Shown: positions 37,860 to 46,459, counted from the stretch's first letter. The stretch is 64,000 bases of DNA from Azospirillum endophyticum (GCF_016595245.1 NZ_JAENHM010000074.1:1-64000), one strand, 5' to 3'. Numbers and translations are program-made. The notes: a model not told the origin generated them from the sequence alone.

Positions 37860-38127
37860 CGTCATCCCCGCGAAGGAGCCTGTGAAGAAATCGAACTTAT
37901 ATGAGAAAGCCCTGATCTGACAGGCGTGCACATCTCCTACTCGTCATCCCCGCGGAGGCGGGGAACCAGGATTTCCAACACAAGTGCTTGTGAAGACTGG
38001 ATTCCCGCCTTCGCGGGAATGACGGCCGAGGGACGCGCACGATGCGATCCAACGCGACGTGGTTCGAACTTGGGGCTTCTCTCAGTGAGTGACTGATTTT
38101 TTCACAGGCTCCTTCGCGGGGATGACG
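37860..38127. mobile_element. MITE-like element with 33-bp terminal inverted repeats
   Basis: The 33-bp sequence at 37860-37892 (begins CGTCATCCCCGCGAAGGAGC) recurs inverted at 38095-38127 with a single mismatch. The 202 bp between them contain a second, nested inverted repeat (37942-38024) and no gene. Size, terminal repeats and lack of coding capacity are those of a non-autonomous miniature element or a complex intergenic palindrome. No clear target-site duplication was found. It lies between ccdA and the NIT-ANTAR gene, close to the ccdB truncation. Confidence 0.6.
37942..38024. repeat. Nested imperfect palindrome inside the MITE-like element
   Basis: 28-base arms at 37942-37969 and 37997-38024 (CGTCAT-CCCGCG-AGGCGGG-type) match with four mismatches around a 27-base loop. 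The motif GTCATTCCCGCGAAGGCGGG is a very widespread proteobacterial intergenic repeat, as I remember it. The arms resemble the outer terminal repeats in their first 14 bases. Confidence 0.7.
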
Positions 38128-38173
38128 GGTTTCCTTGTAAAGAACATCATATTCATGTGCGACAGCCCCCTCT

Positions 38174-39493
38174 TCACCCTCCCCCGGCCGTGACGCCGCG
38201 GAGGATGTCGGACATGCTGAGGATCGCCTCCGCCACCTCGATGATCCGCTTGTTCTGGTTCATCGCGGTCTTGCGGATCAGCTTGTAGGCCTCCTCCTCC
38301 GACAGGTTGCGGGTGGACATCAGCAGGCCCTTGGCACGGTCGATCACCTTGCGCTCGTTGAGCGCCGCCTTCGCCGTCTCCAGTTCCAGGCTGACGTCGC
38401 GCAGCCGCTGGGACTGGGCCTGCATGACGTCGAGGACCGAGCGCATCAGCTTCGGCCGCAGCCCGTCGGGGGCGTAGAGGCCGGCGCCCTCCTGGCCGGC
38501 GAGCGCCGGATCGGCATCGACCAGCAGCATGGCGACCGGCATCACCGCGTCGGGACCGCTTCCGTCGGCCCGCTCCAGGTCGGCGCGGGCCTGGGCCAGC
38601 TTGGCCTCGCACAGCCGGCGCAGATCCTCGGTCAGCCGGTCCTCCACCGTCTTCAACAGCTCGATGCGGCGGGTCGCCTGCTCGAACCAGACCTCGGGCG
38701 TGATGCCCGACAGCTCGCCATGGCGGGCATCGGCGCCAAGGGCCACCGCCCGCATCCGCTCCACCTCCGCCACCGCCGGGTCGGCCAGGGCGGTGCGGAA
38801 GGCGGCGGCATGGGCCGGGTCGGCGAATTCCGCGAAGATGCGGAAGGCGCGGTTCTGGGCGTCGATCAGGTGGGCGAGCCGCCCATGCTCCACCCCGTCG
38901 AAGCGGCCGCGCGAGAAGCCGGCGCTGGCGGTCGCCCGCTCCTGCCCGGCGAATTCCTTGCCCTGCACCATGTTGAACAGGGCGACCAGCGCGCGGGAGA
39001 TCGCCGGGTCGGCGGCGATGTCGGCCGCCTCGAACACCACGGACAGCAGATGGCCGACGACGTCGGTGAAGGCCTTCACCGAATCCTGCGGCACCAGCGC
39101 CAGCGACGACACCTGCTCGCGCAGGACCGGCAGCCCGTCCAGCGCATGGAGCGCGATGGCCACCCGGTTGTAGAACTGCGCGCCCGAACTGAGGCGGTCG
39201 AGCTGCTCGTCCACGAGGCCGAGCCGGCTGCGCAGCACCGCCTCCAGCGCCTTGGCATCGCCCTGCCAGCGGGCACGGTCCGCGGCGAAGCGGCTGCCGC
39301 TGGACCCCAGATAGATCGAGGAGGCGCCGCGCTCCTTCTGCAGGGCATGGATCAGGGCGCTGAGATCGCGGACCAGGGCGCTGACCGCCAGAAGCTGTTC
39401 GACGTCGCGGATGCGGCACAGCCTGGCCGCGCGCAGGAACCGCGCCGCGGCGGCGCCCGTCCCTTTTCCCCTGGTCTCACGCTCCGTATCCAT
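38174..39493 (-). CDS. NIT-ANTAR protein, NasR-type nitrate/nitrite-responsive antiterminator
   Basis: A 439-residue protein. The N-terminal ~310 residues form a NIT (nitrate/nitrite sensing) domain: LQKERGASSIYLGSSGSRF (about 51-69) is its signature with the nitrate-contacting arginine. The C-terminal ~60 residues (LNERKVIDRAKGLLMS, then LSEEEAYKLIRKTAM) are an ANTAR RNA-binding domain, which prevents termination at leader hairpins. NasR works this way on the nitrate assimilation operon. There is no nitrate reductase or nas gene in the window, so its target is elsewhere. There is no obvious membrane segment, as in NasR. Confidence 0.9.
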   Translation of the reverse strand: MDTERETRGKGTGAAAARFLRAARLCRIRDVEQLLAVSALVRDLSALIHALQKERGASSIYLGSSGSRFAADRARWQGDAKALEAVLRSRLGLVDEQLDRLSSGAQFYNRVAIALHALDGLPVLREQVSSLALVPQDSVKAFTDVVGHLLSVVFEAADIAADPAISRALVALFNMVQGKEFAGQERATASAGFSRGRFDGVEHGRLAHLIDAQNRAFRIFAEFADPAHAAAFRTALADPAVAEVERMRAVALGADARHGELSGITPEVWFEQATRRIELLKTVEDRLTEDLRRLCEAKLAQARADLERADGSGPDAVMPVAMLLVDADPALAGQEGAGLYAPDGLRPKLMRSVLDVMQAQSQRLRDVSLELETAKAALNERKVIDRAKGLLMSTRNLSEEEAYKLIRKTAMNQNKRIIEVAEAILSMSDILRGVTAGGG

Positions 39494-39727
39494 GCGGCCT
39501 GTTCCCCCGACGACACCCTATCCCACGGCCCTGTACGCAATGGATATGCCAGCGGGAGGCATGGCATTCGCAGGCAGCGTCGGCTGACCAGCGTTCGCGC
39601 AACTGCCCAGGAATGCAGCGTCAATGCCACAAATTTGGGCGCCTGAATGGCGCGATGATGTGCAGTGCAACATCGGCGGCCGGGCGCTGTTGTGGGATCA
39701 GCCGTCCCCTGTTCCGGAGTCGCTGCC

Positions 39728-39916
39728 ATGATGACCAAGAACCCCTTCATGAGCGCGTGGTTGTCCTGGGCCAACCGCGCCGCCGGCATGTGGACGACCG
39801 CGGCGATGTCGGCGGCCAAGCGCAACCAGTCGGCGGCGCTGAAGGCCATGATGACGCCGCCGAAGTCCGGACAGGCGAAGGACAAGCCGAAACGGAAAGG
39901 CAAGCCGGCCCGCTGA
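39728..39916 (+). CDS. Small basic protein (62 aa), possibly amphipathic, unknown function
   Basis: A 62-residue protein: a Trp/Met/Ala-rich helical N-terminal part (NPFMSAWLSWANRAAGMWTT, residues 5-24) that could form an amphipathic helix, and a strongly Lys-rich C-terminus. The composition recalls small granule- or membrane-associated proteins, but no family can be asserted. Two adjacent ATG codons (39728, 39731) make the start uncertain by one residue. It precedes the alpha-hydroxy acid dehydrogenase gene by 119 bp. Confidence 0.55.
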   Translation: MMTKNPFMSAWLSWANRAAGMWTTAAMSAAKRNQSAALKAMMTPPKSGQAKDKPKRKGKPAR

Positions 39917-40035
39917 GCCGCGGGATACCGGCCGGCCAAGTGGCGGCTTTGCCGCAGCCATGGCTTGACGGTGCGCGGAGGGAGTGGCCAAATCGACGCC
40001 CTTCCGTTTCACGCGCAACCGTCGAGACACGTCCC

Positions 40036-41250
40036 ATGACCTCCGTTCGCATGCCCTCGTCGCGGCCGCCGTCGCGCTGGGCGAACCTGTTCACCGACCG
40101 GCCCGTCACCTGCATCGAGGATCTGCGGCAGCTGGCGGAATGGCGCGTGCCGCGGATGTTCTACGACTATGCCGATTCCGGCTCCTACACCGAGTCGACC
40201 TATCGCGCCAACGAGTCCGACTTCGGCCGGATCAAGCTGCGCCAGCGCGTGGCGGTGGACATGACCAACCGGACGCTGGCCAGCAGCATGGTCGGCCAGC
40301 CGGTGGCGATGCCGGTGGCGCTGGCCCCGACCGGCCTGACCGGCATGCAGCATGCCGACGGCGAGATCCTGGCCGCCCGCGCGGCCGCCAAGGCCGGCGT
40401 TCCCTTCACCCTGTCGACGATGAGCATCTGCTCGATCGAGGACGTGGCGGAGAACACCGACAAGCCCTTCTGGTTCCAGCTCTACGTCATGCGCGACCGC
40501 GCCTTCATCGACAAGCTGATCGACCGGGCCAAGGCGGCGGGCTGCTCGGCGCTGGTGCTGACGCTGGACCTCCAGATCCTCGGCCAGCGCCACAAGGACA
40601 TCAAGAACGGGCTGTCGACCCCGCCGAAGCTGACCATCGGCAACATCCTGGACATGGCGACCAAGCCGCGCTGGTCGATCAACATGCTGCGCACCCAGCG
40701 CCGCACCTTCCGCAACATCGTCGGCCACGCCACCGGCGTCAGCAACCTGTCGTCGCTGTCCTCCTGGACGGCGGAGCAGTTCGACCCGACGCTGAACTGG
40801 GACGACGTCCGCCGCATCCGCGACCGCTGGGGCGGCAAGCTGATCCTGAAGGGCATCCTCGACCCGGAGGACGCGGTGATGGCGGCCGACACCGGAGCCG
40901 ACGCGCTGATCGTCTCCAACCATGGCGGCCGGCAGCTCGACGGCGCCGTTTCCTCCATCTCGGCCCTGCCGGCCATCGTCGAGGCGGTGGGCGACCGCAT
41001 CGAGGTGCTGATGGACGGCGGCATCCGCTCCGGCCAGGACGTGGTCAAGGCTCTGGCGCTGGGCGCCAAGGGCATTTTCATCGGCCGCGCCTTCCTCTAT
41101 GGGCTGGGCGCCGGCGGCGAAGCCGGCGTGTCCCAGTGCCTGGAGATCATCCGCAAGGAGATGGACGTGACCATGGCGATGTGCGGGTTGCGCGACATCA
41201 AGACCGTCACATCCAACATCCTAGCCGGGAAGCCTGACTTCAGGGTGTGA
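40036..41250 (+). CDS. FMN-dependent alpha-hydroxy acid dehydrogenase (L-lactate dehydrogenase-like)
   Basis: A 404-residue member of the lactate dehydrogenase (cytochrome)/glycolate oxidase family. It oxidises L-lactate or another 2-hydroxy acid to the keto acid via FMN. Family features are FYDYADSGSYTE (N-terminal Tyr), the VALAPTGLTGMQHADGE strand, FWFQLYV, LTLDLQILGQRHKDIKNG, KLILKGILDPEDA, the active-site His296 in SNHGGRQLDG, and the C-terminal DGGIRSGQDVVKALALGAKG flavin-phosphate loop. The length is normal for LldD. The start at MTSVRM is taken because the family's sequence begins soon after. No lactate permease or regulator is adjacent. Confidence 0.92.
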   Translation: MTSVRMPSSRPPSRWANLFTDRPVTCIEDLRQLAEWRVPRMFYDYADSGSYTESTYRANESDFGRIKLRQRVAVDMTNRTLASSMVGQPVAMPVALAPTGLTGMQHADGEILAARAAAKAGVPFTLSTMSICSIEDVAENTDKPFWFQLYVMRDRAFIDKLIDRAKAAGCSALVLTLDLQILGQRHKDIKNGLSTPPKLTIGNILDMATKPRWSINMLRTQRRTFRNIVGHATGVSNLSSLSSWTAEQFDPTLNWDDVRRIRDRWGGKLILKGILDPEDAVMAADTGADALIVSNHGGRQLDGAVSSISALPAIVEAVGDRIEVLMDGGIRSGQDVVKALALGAKGIFIGRAFLYGLGAGGEAGVSQCLEIIRKEMDVTMAMCGLRDIKTVTSNILAGKPDFRV

Positions 41251-41327
41251 CCGGGACCGGGGCCTCCTGTTCGAAGCGATGGAACAGCGTGGAACAGGAA
41301 TCCGGGTGATGTTCCATCCCGCCCGGC

Positions 41328-42038
41328 CTACCGGCGCCGGGAGAACGGACCGTCGGCGCGGCGGCTGACCGGTCCGGCGGCGAGGCTGGGGAAGGGATCG
41401 TCGGGGTTGAAGGTCCAGGGGAAGACGCCCTTCGGGCCTTCCGTTTCCGGGTGGGCGACGATGGCGGCGATGACGGCCGGATCGGGCGGCGTGCGCTCGC
41501 GCAACGCGCCGGGGATGTCGTCGTCGAGTTCCGGAACGGTGACGGCGGGCGGATCCTCGGGCCGGGGAGATCGAGGACGGGGCGGCTGCGCGTCGAGCGG
41601 TCGCCCGGCGTCCGGGATGCTCCGGGGAGCGTTCCGCGTGGCATCGAGGCCGGGGAACAGGCCGAGCCGCTCGGCCAGCCAGCGCACCGTCGCCGAATCG
41701 CCGGCGGCGACCAGCCGCTCGATCTGCTCGGCCACCAGGATGCGCAGCGAGGACAGCCGCAGTTCGGCCTCGCGGTTCAACGCCTCGCGCTCCCACCAGA
41801 CCCGGATGCGGAAGTCCTTGGAACCGTAATAGGCCCGCCACAGCGTGGTGCGGCCGCAGCCCATGGCGCGGGAGACGGACAGGAAGCTGCTGCCGCGGGC
41901 CAGCATGCCGGCGGCCATCACCCATTGCTCCTCATGGAACTGGGAGCCGGGAACCAGCGAGCCTTCGGTGGGCGCCGGCGGCTCCTCCGCCCAGCAGGGG
42001 AAATGGTCGTCCTTGAGGGTCCGGGTGTCGATGGGCAT
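41328..42038 (-). CDS. Predicted HTH DNA-binding protein, unknown function
   Basis: A 236-residue protein. Residues ~40-70 contain a helix-turn-helix-like segment (FLSVSRAMGCGRTTLWRAYYG), followed by a helical stretch (ALNREAELRLSSLRILVAEQIERLVAAGDSATVRWLAERLGL), and then a Pro/Arg-rich, probably disordered tail (about 130-236). The arrangement recalls small terminase or replication-associated HTH proteins, but no family was recognised. Start MPIDTRT is supported by an AT-rich region upstream (42040-42120) that could hold its promoter. Its unusual composition makes coding less certain than for its neighbours. Confidence 0.6.
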   Translation of the reverse strand: MPIDTRTLKDDHFPCWAEEPPAPTEGSLVPGSQFHEEQWVMAAGMLARGSSFLSVSRAMGCGRTTLWRAYYGSKDFRIRVWWEREALNREAELRLSSLRILVAEQIERLVAAGDSATVRWLAERLGLFPGLDATRNAPRSIPDAGRPLDAQPPRPRSPRPEDPPAVTVPELDDDIPGALRERTPPDPAVIAAIVAHPETEGPKGVFPWTFNPDDPFPSLAAGPVSRRADGPFSRRR

Positions 42039-42229
42039 GGTCGGAACTCCGCGGCTGGAAAATGACGCGGGCATGTTATAGGAATTTTTTCTGATTCAAC
42101 TGCTTTTTTACTTATTTCGGTTTTGGCCGTGGAGGCCCGGGCCTTTCGCCGGTCATCGCGCCCCCTCTGCCCCTCCATGCCGCCCCTGCTTGAGCAGCCG
42201 GAAAGGGGCGATGAGGACCGCAGGCCCGG

Positions 42230-42799
42230 TCAGGCAAACAGGCCGAGATGATCGGCCAGGATCGAACTCCCAAGCGCGATCAGCGCCAGCCCGCCGAGCA
42301 CCTCCACGGTCTTGCCCAGACGGTGCCCGACGGCACGGCCGATCAGCATGCCGATGGTGGTCATGACGAAGGTGGCGAAGCCGATCGACAGGGCGATGGT
42401 GACGATGTCGGACCCGAGGAAAGCCAGGGAGACCCCGACCGCCGCCGCATCGATGCTGGTGCCGACCGCCGTGGCGACCAGCGTCCACGGGCTCGCGCGC
42501 CGCGCCCGCTGCTCCGCATCGCCGCTCTCGGGCTGGAAGCCTTCCCAGACCATCTTGCCGCCGACCAGGGACAGCAGCACGAAGGCGATCCAATGATCGA
42601 CGGCGGCGACATAGCTGGCCGCCGCCAGCCCGAGCGCCCAGCCGACGAGCGGCGTGATGGCCTCGACCACCCCGAACACCAGTCCGCCCTTCAGGGCGAC
42701 GGAGACGCTGGGGCGCTGCGACGCCCCCCGTCCGATGGAGGCGGCGAAGGCGTCGGCCGACATGCTGAGCGAGAGGACCGCAATGGAAAGAGGAGTCAC
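42230..42799 (-). CDS. mntP: Manganese efflux pump MntP
   Basis: A 189-residue, six-helix inner-membrane exporter of Mn2+. It matches MntP closely in length and signature: SMSADAFAASIGRGAS (residues 12-27, with the conserved Asp) and the second-half mirror VGTSIDAAAVGVSLAF (about 110-125), each containing the acidic metal-site residue. The start is a GTG (42797-42799) with AGGAAG suitably upstream; there is no ATG in a sensible position. Its mRNA leader contains a manganese riboswitch, so translation or transcription is switched on by excess Mn2+. Confidence 0.95.
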   Translation of the reverse strand: MTPLSIAVLSLSMSADAFAASIGRGASQRPSVSVALKGGLVFGVVEAITPLVGWALGLAAASYVAAVDHWIAFVLLSLVGGKMVWEGFQPESGDAEQRARRASPWTLVATAVGTSIDAAAVGVSLAFLGSDIVTIALSIGFATFVMTTIGMLIGRAVGHRLGKTVEVLGGLALIALGSSILADHLGLFA

Positions 42800-42889
42800 G
42801 GAGCGCTTCCTGCCGGGCACATGGATCAGCATGCCCGGAATCCGGCCGGCACGGATTCCCGGACACACTGGTCTCGCTAGGCAGACGAT

Positions 42890-42975
42890 CGTCCACTGAA
42901 CGTGCCATGCACTGGAGCCAGCGCAAGAATGTTGACACGTCCCCGGCGAGGCGCCGGAAGCTACTCCCCAACTGC
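42890..42975 (-). ncRNA. yybP-ykoY manganese riboswitch in the mntP leader
   Basis: On the minus strand the leader reads TTGGGGAGTAGC (complement of 42960-42971), a G/C hairpin, then GTGTCAACATTC (complement of 42927-42938). GGGGAGTAG and GTCAACA are the two conserved loops of the yybP-ykoY class, which binds Mn2+. The E. coli mntP leader has the same arrangement as I recall it. It lies about 100 bases before the mntP GTG start. The ends given are approximate. Confidence 0.85.
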
Positions 42976-42980
42976 GGGCG

Positions 42981-43009
42981 ACCATATATCGGCAGTCACC
43001 ATGCGTCAA
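42981..43009 (-). promoter_or_regulatory. mntP promoter
   Basis: On the minus strand TTGACG (complement of 43004-43009) and TATGGT (complement of 42981-42986) are 17 bp apart. Initiation about 7 bp downstream places the riboswitch exactly at the 5' end of the transcript, which supports the assignment. The remainder of the gap to 43153 is AT-rich and shows no gene. Confidence 0.65.
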
Positions 43010-43153
43010 CCGCCGGAGCGAACATTTATCTTCACTTCAAGGGCCGCCACATCCATCGCTCTATCACGGGAAACTTCAGGTAATTACTGTTGGATGACAA
43101 ATATTTCATTCTATAGCCTTGGCTATGGATCGCTGCCGCATCCTCACCGGCGG

Positions 43154-44779
43154 TCACGGGAGAGGTCGGTGCACCGCGACCGCTTCGTCCAGGTAACGCG
43201 ACAGGGCCGCTGCGGCCTCGGCCGGGTCGGCCCGCCCCGCCCCTCGGCTCCGGGCTTCGGCGGCGACCGCCGCGAAGGCGGCCGGATCCTCGGCCAGCAG
43301 GGCGAGCCGGTCCAAGGCCGCAGCATAGTCGGGCACGACGAAGCGGGGGCCGATGACGGCGGCCACGTCGCCCGCCGGCAGCGAGACCGGGACGACGCCG
43401 GCGGCCAGCGCCGCCGCCGCACTCGCTCCGCCGCCGGTGCGCCGCGGGTTGACATAGGCGTCCGCCACCCGCAGGAGGGTCGTCATGTCGCTCACGTAGC
43501 CCAGAGGAAACAGCCGACCGGCATGCCGAGCCCTGTGCAGGCGCCCGGCAAGCGCCGCCGCTTCGCCGGCGAAGGCCACCGCGGCCCGCGGCACCCGGTC
43601 GATGAGGGCGTCGAGCATGGAAAGGAAGGCGCCATCGGCCTCCTCGTCCAGCCGGTTGCCGATCACCACGCACAGAAAGGCGTCGTCCGGCAGGCCGAAG
43701 CCGGCCCGGCTTTCCGCCCTGGCCGTTGCGGTCCAGTCGGTTGCGATCTGGGCGGGCGCGGCCTGGACCGGCGGCGGGGTGCCGATCAGCGAAAAGAGGA
43801 AGCGGGACGGCCGCCACGAGGCGGCGAGCGGACCGCCGGCCGGCCGGCTTCCGCCGCCGTAATCCAGCACGATGCCGGCCAGCGACGGCGTGAGGCCACT
43901 GGTGGTGGGAATACAGAGGGTGGGACGGGCCGCCGCCAGCAGGTCGGCGACGACGACCGACCCGCCCAGCGAGACGACCACGTCCGGGTCGTGCCAGTCG
44001 ACCGCGCGCAGGAACCAGTCGACCTTGTCCCGCGTCAGCGCGCGGCCAGTCGAGGACAGCATCCGATAGGACCGGCCCTCCGCCTCGATCACCTGCTTGC
44101 CGTCGAACGCCGGCTCGATGCTGGCGGCGAAGGACGGCACGAACAGGCTGTGGAGGTCGGCCGGCATGATGTTGGTGTTGAGAATGACGACGTCCCGCCC
44201 ACAGCGTTCCTCCAGGACCGTCGCATAGGACAGCAGGTCGCGCGACGGCTGATGGCGCAGGGAGAGGAACTGGTTGGTCACCAGCATGACCCGCCCGGTG
44301 GCCGGGTTGCCCGGCGGGCGGGGCCGGGGATCGATGCCGAGCCGGCGGCGGATCGCGCCGATCAGGCGGATGTAATACGGAAACAGCCGGTCCTCGAAGA
44401 AGCCCGGCCGGCTCGCCGCGTCCATGCGCATCAGGAAGAGTTGGCGGCCGATGCAGCACTGGATGTGGAGCAGCCTGTCCAAGTCCGATTGCTCGAACTG
44501 CGCTTCGACCAGATCGAACAGGTCTTCATAGTGGCGCAGATCGCCGGTGATCGCGGCCAGCGCCGACAGGCGCAAAACCGGATCGACCTCCTGGACCATC
44601 CCGGCCAGCCGCAGGACTGCCTCCGCCCGGCCGGCCGGGAGCGCTTGGCGGAGCGGCTCCAGCAGCGCCTCGATCGCCCTCAGGTCCGAGCCGCTTTCGA
44701 CCGGCCGACGCATCGCGGCGGCGAGCGCGTCGACGGCATCCGCGAAATCCTCGGCAGATTTCCTGGTGGATACATCCAT
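43154..44779 (-). CDS. Glycosyltransferase-type protein, paralog of 8817-10376
   Basis: A 541-residue protein sharing with the 8.8-kb gene the blocks RQLFLMRMD, VTNQFLS, HQPSRDLL, LNTN, SLGGSVVVADLL, CIPTTSG and NPRRTGGGASAAAALAAG. The last is the probable sugar-nucleotide-binding loop of a GT-B fold. Its ~150-residue helical N-terminus is more divergent. GC-rich, like its neighbours. It is on its own: the nearest upstream gene is divergent, and mntP follows on the same strand 354 bp away behind its own promoter. Having two separated copies suggests either duplicated glycan loci or a common enzyme with different partners. The start ATG at 44779 has GGAG upstream. Confidence 0.85.
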   Translation of the reverse strand: MDVSTRKSAEDFADAVDALAAAMRRPVESGSDLRAIEALLEPLRQALPAGRAEAVLRLAGMVQEVDPVLRLSALAAITGDLRHYEDLFDLVEAQFEQSDLDRLLHIQCCIGRQLFLMRMDAASRPGFFEDRLFPYYIRLIGAIRRRLGIDPRPRPPGNPATGRVMLVTNQFLSLRHQPSRDLLSYATVLEERCGRDVVILNTNIMPADLHSLFVPSFAASIEPAFDGKQVIEAEGRSYRMLSSTGRALTRDKVDWFLRAVDWHDPDVVVSLGGSVVVADLLAAARPTLCIPTTSGLTPSLAGIVLDYGGGSRPAGGPLAASWRPSRFLFSLIGTPPPVQAAPAQIATDWTATARAESRAGFGLPDDAFLCVVIGNRLDEEADGAFLSMLDALIDRVPRAAVAFAGEAAALAGRLHRARHAGRLFPLGYVSDMTTLLRVADAYVNPRRTGGGASAAAALAAGVVPVSLPAGDVAAVIGPRFVVPDYAAALDRLALLAEDPAAFAAVAAEARSRGAGRADPAEAAAALSRYLDEAVAVHRPLP

Positions 44780-44941
44780 GGCGCGCTCCAGTAAGGCCGG
44801 TCGGCCGCACCAAATCAAATTACGCCATGCCAGGCAAGGAGCGGCCGAACGGCGGGGGAAAACCTCTCCCCGCAACGCTTCCCGCCCTGCCCTGTTGTAC
44901 CGGGACGACGTGCTGCATCGGCATGCAACGGGGAGTGGTCC

Positions 44942-45727
44942 ATGAGCGTACTCCGGGAGGGCAGCGCCACCGTCAGCGCGGAGGCCGAGGCCTTCTATAC
45001 CGAAAGCCTGAAGCTGCTGATCCAGTCGGGCATCCCGTTCCTGCTGGGTGGGACCTATGCGGTCAGCGCCTATACCGGGATCACCCGGCCGACCAAGGAC
45101 ATCGACATCTTCTGCCGCGGCGGCGATTTCCCGCGCATCCTCTCCCATTTCCAGGACCATGGCTTCGAGACGGAGATCGAGGACGAGCGCTGGATCGGCA
45201 AGGTCAGGCACGGCGAGCTGTTCTTCGACGTCATCTTCAATTCCGCCGTCGCGATCAACCCGGTCACCGACCGCTGGTTCAAGGAGGAGCACCGGGCGGT
45301 GATCTGCGGCGCCGACGTGCGGCTGGTGGCGCCGACCGAGATGATCTTCTCCAAATCCTTCGTCCAGATGCGCCACAAATACGATGGGCCGGACGTGGTC
45401 CACATGATCCTGAAGCAGCACGACAGCATCGACTGGAAAAGGCTGCTCTCCCATATGGAACAGCATTGGGAGGTGCTGCTGATCCACCTGCTGAACTTCC
45501 GCTTCATCTATCCGACCGAGCGCGACCGTGTGCCCGACTGGCTGGTGGCGGAGCTGCTGGAACGGATGCAGGAGCGCGCCAAGCTGCCGGTCGCCCAGAC
45601 CCGCATCTGCCGCGGCCGGCTCTTCTCGCGCGAGGATTACCTGATCGACGTCACCGAATGGGGTTTCGCCGACGTGGTCGGGGAGGAGGGAACCAAGCAG
45701 GGCCTGAAGGAGACCGGGAATGGATGA
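44942..45727 (+). CDS. Nucleotidyltransferase-fold protein
   Basis: A 261-residue protein. Residues ~30-60 carry a nucleotidyltransferase (MNT/DUF-type) signature, FLLGGTYAVSAYTGITRPTKDIDIFC, with the GG and the paired Asp residues of a metal site (D54, D56 approximately). The rest is helical. Such proteins include antitoxin-like and AbiEii-like nucleotidyltransferases as well as uncharacterised enzymes. It overlaps the metallophosphoesterase gene by 8 bp, so the two work together. Substrate unknown. Confidence 0.8.
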   Translation: MSVLREGSATVSAEAEAFYTESLKLLIQSGIPFLLGGTYAVSAYTGITRPTKDIDIFCRGGDFPRILSHFQDHGFETEIEDERWIGKVRHGELFFDVIFNSAVAINPVTDRWFKEEHRAVICGADVRLVAPTEMIFSKSFVQMRHKYDGPDVVHMILKQHDSIDWKRLLSHMEQHWEVLLIHLLNFRFIYPTERDRVPDWLVAELLERMQERAKLPVAQTRICRGRLFSREDYLIDVTEWGFADVVGEEGTKQGLKETGNG

Positions 45728-46442
45728 GCAGCGCAGGCTGACCGTCGCCGCCATCGGCGACATCCATGTCGGCGAGACCACGCAATATCCCTATCGCGAG
45801 CTGTTCCAGGAGATCGCCGGCAAGGCCGACGTGCTGGCGCTGTGCGGCGACCTGACCAACCACGGCAAGCCGCGCGAGGCCGAGATCCTGGCCGACGCCC
45901 TGCGTTCCATCGGCATTCCGGTGGTCGCGGTGTTCGGCAACCATGACTACGAATGCGGCCATCTGGAGGAGGTCCAGCACATCCTGACCCAGGCCGGGGT
46001 GCGGTTCCTCGACGGGGCGCCGCAGGAGATCGGCGGGGTCGGCTTCGCCGGGGTGAAGGGCTTCGGCGGCGGCTTCGGCAACCGCATGCTCGACAGCTTC
46101 GGCGAACCGGCGATCAAGCAGTTCGTCCACGAGGCGGTGAACGAGGCGATGCGGCTGGAGAGCGCGCTGCGGCAGCTCGACACCGAACGGGTGTTCGTGG
46201 TGCTGCATTACGCCCCCATCGCCGCGACGGTGGAGGGGGAACCGACGGAGATCTTCCCCTTCCTGGGATCGTCGCGGCTGGCCGAGACCATCGACCGCTT
46301 CGACAACGTGCGGGCGGTGGCGCATGGGCATGCCCATCACGGGAGCTACAGCGGGAAAACCTTGCGGGGGACGCCGGTCTACAACGTGGCGCAGACGATC
46401 CCGAAGGAGACCGGACGGCCCTATGCGCTGATCGAGGTCTGA
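45720..46442 (+). CDS. Metallophosphoesterase
   Basis: A 240-residue calcineurin-like phosphoesterase. The metal-binding motifs are all present in order: GDIH (13-16), GDLTNH (about 43-48), GNHDYE (about 72-77), LHYAP (about 164), and GHAHHG (about 203-208). The enzyme hydrolyses phosphomonoesters or diesters with two bound metals. It is translationally coupled to the nucleotidyltransferase-fold gene upstream, which suggests removal of a nucleotide or phosphate group that the partner adds; that is inference. Confidence 0.9.
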   Translation: MDEQRRLTVAAIGDIHVGETTQYPYRELFQEIAGKADVLALCGDLTNHGKPREAEILADALRSIGIPVVAVFGNHDYECGHLEEVQHILTQAGVRFLDGAPQEIGGVGFAGVKGFGGGFGNRMLDSFGEPAIKQFVHEAVNEAMRLESALRQLDTERVFVVLHYAPIAATVEGEPTEIFPFLGSSRLAETIDRFDNVRAVAHGHAHHGSYSGKTLRGTPVYNVAQTIPKETGRPYALIEV

Positions 46443-46459
46443 GGGCGGCAGATCGGGCT

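Noticed and set aside
41278..41318. Inverted repeat GATGGAACA/TGTTCCATC after the hydroxy acid dehydrogenase
   Set aside because: A 23-base loop and no T-tract make it a poor terminator; too weak to annotate.
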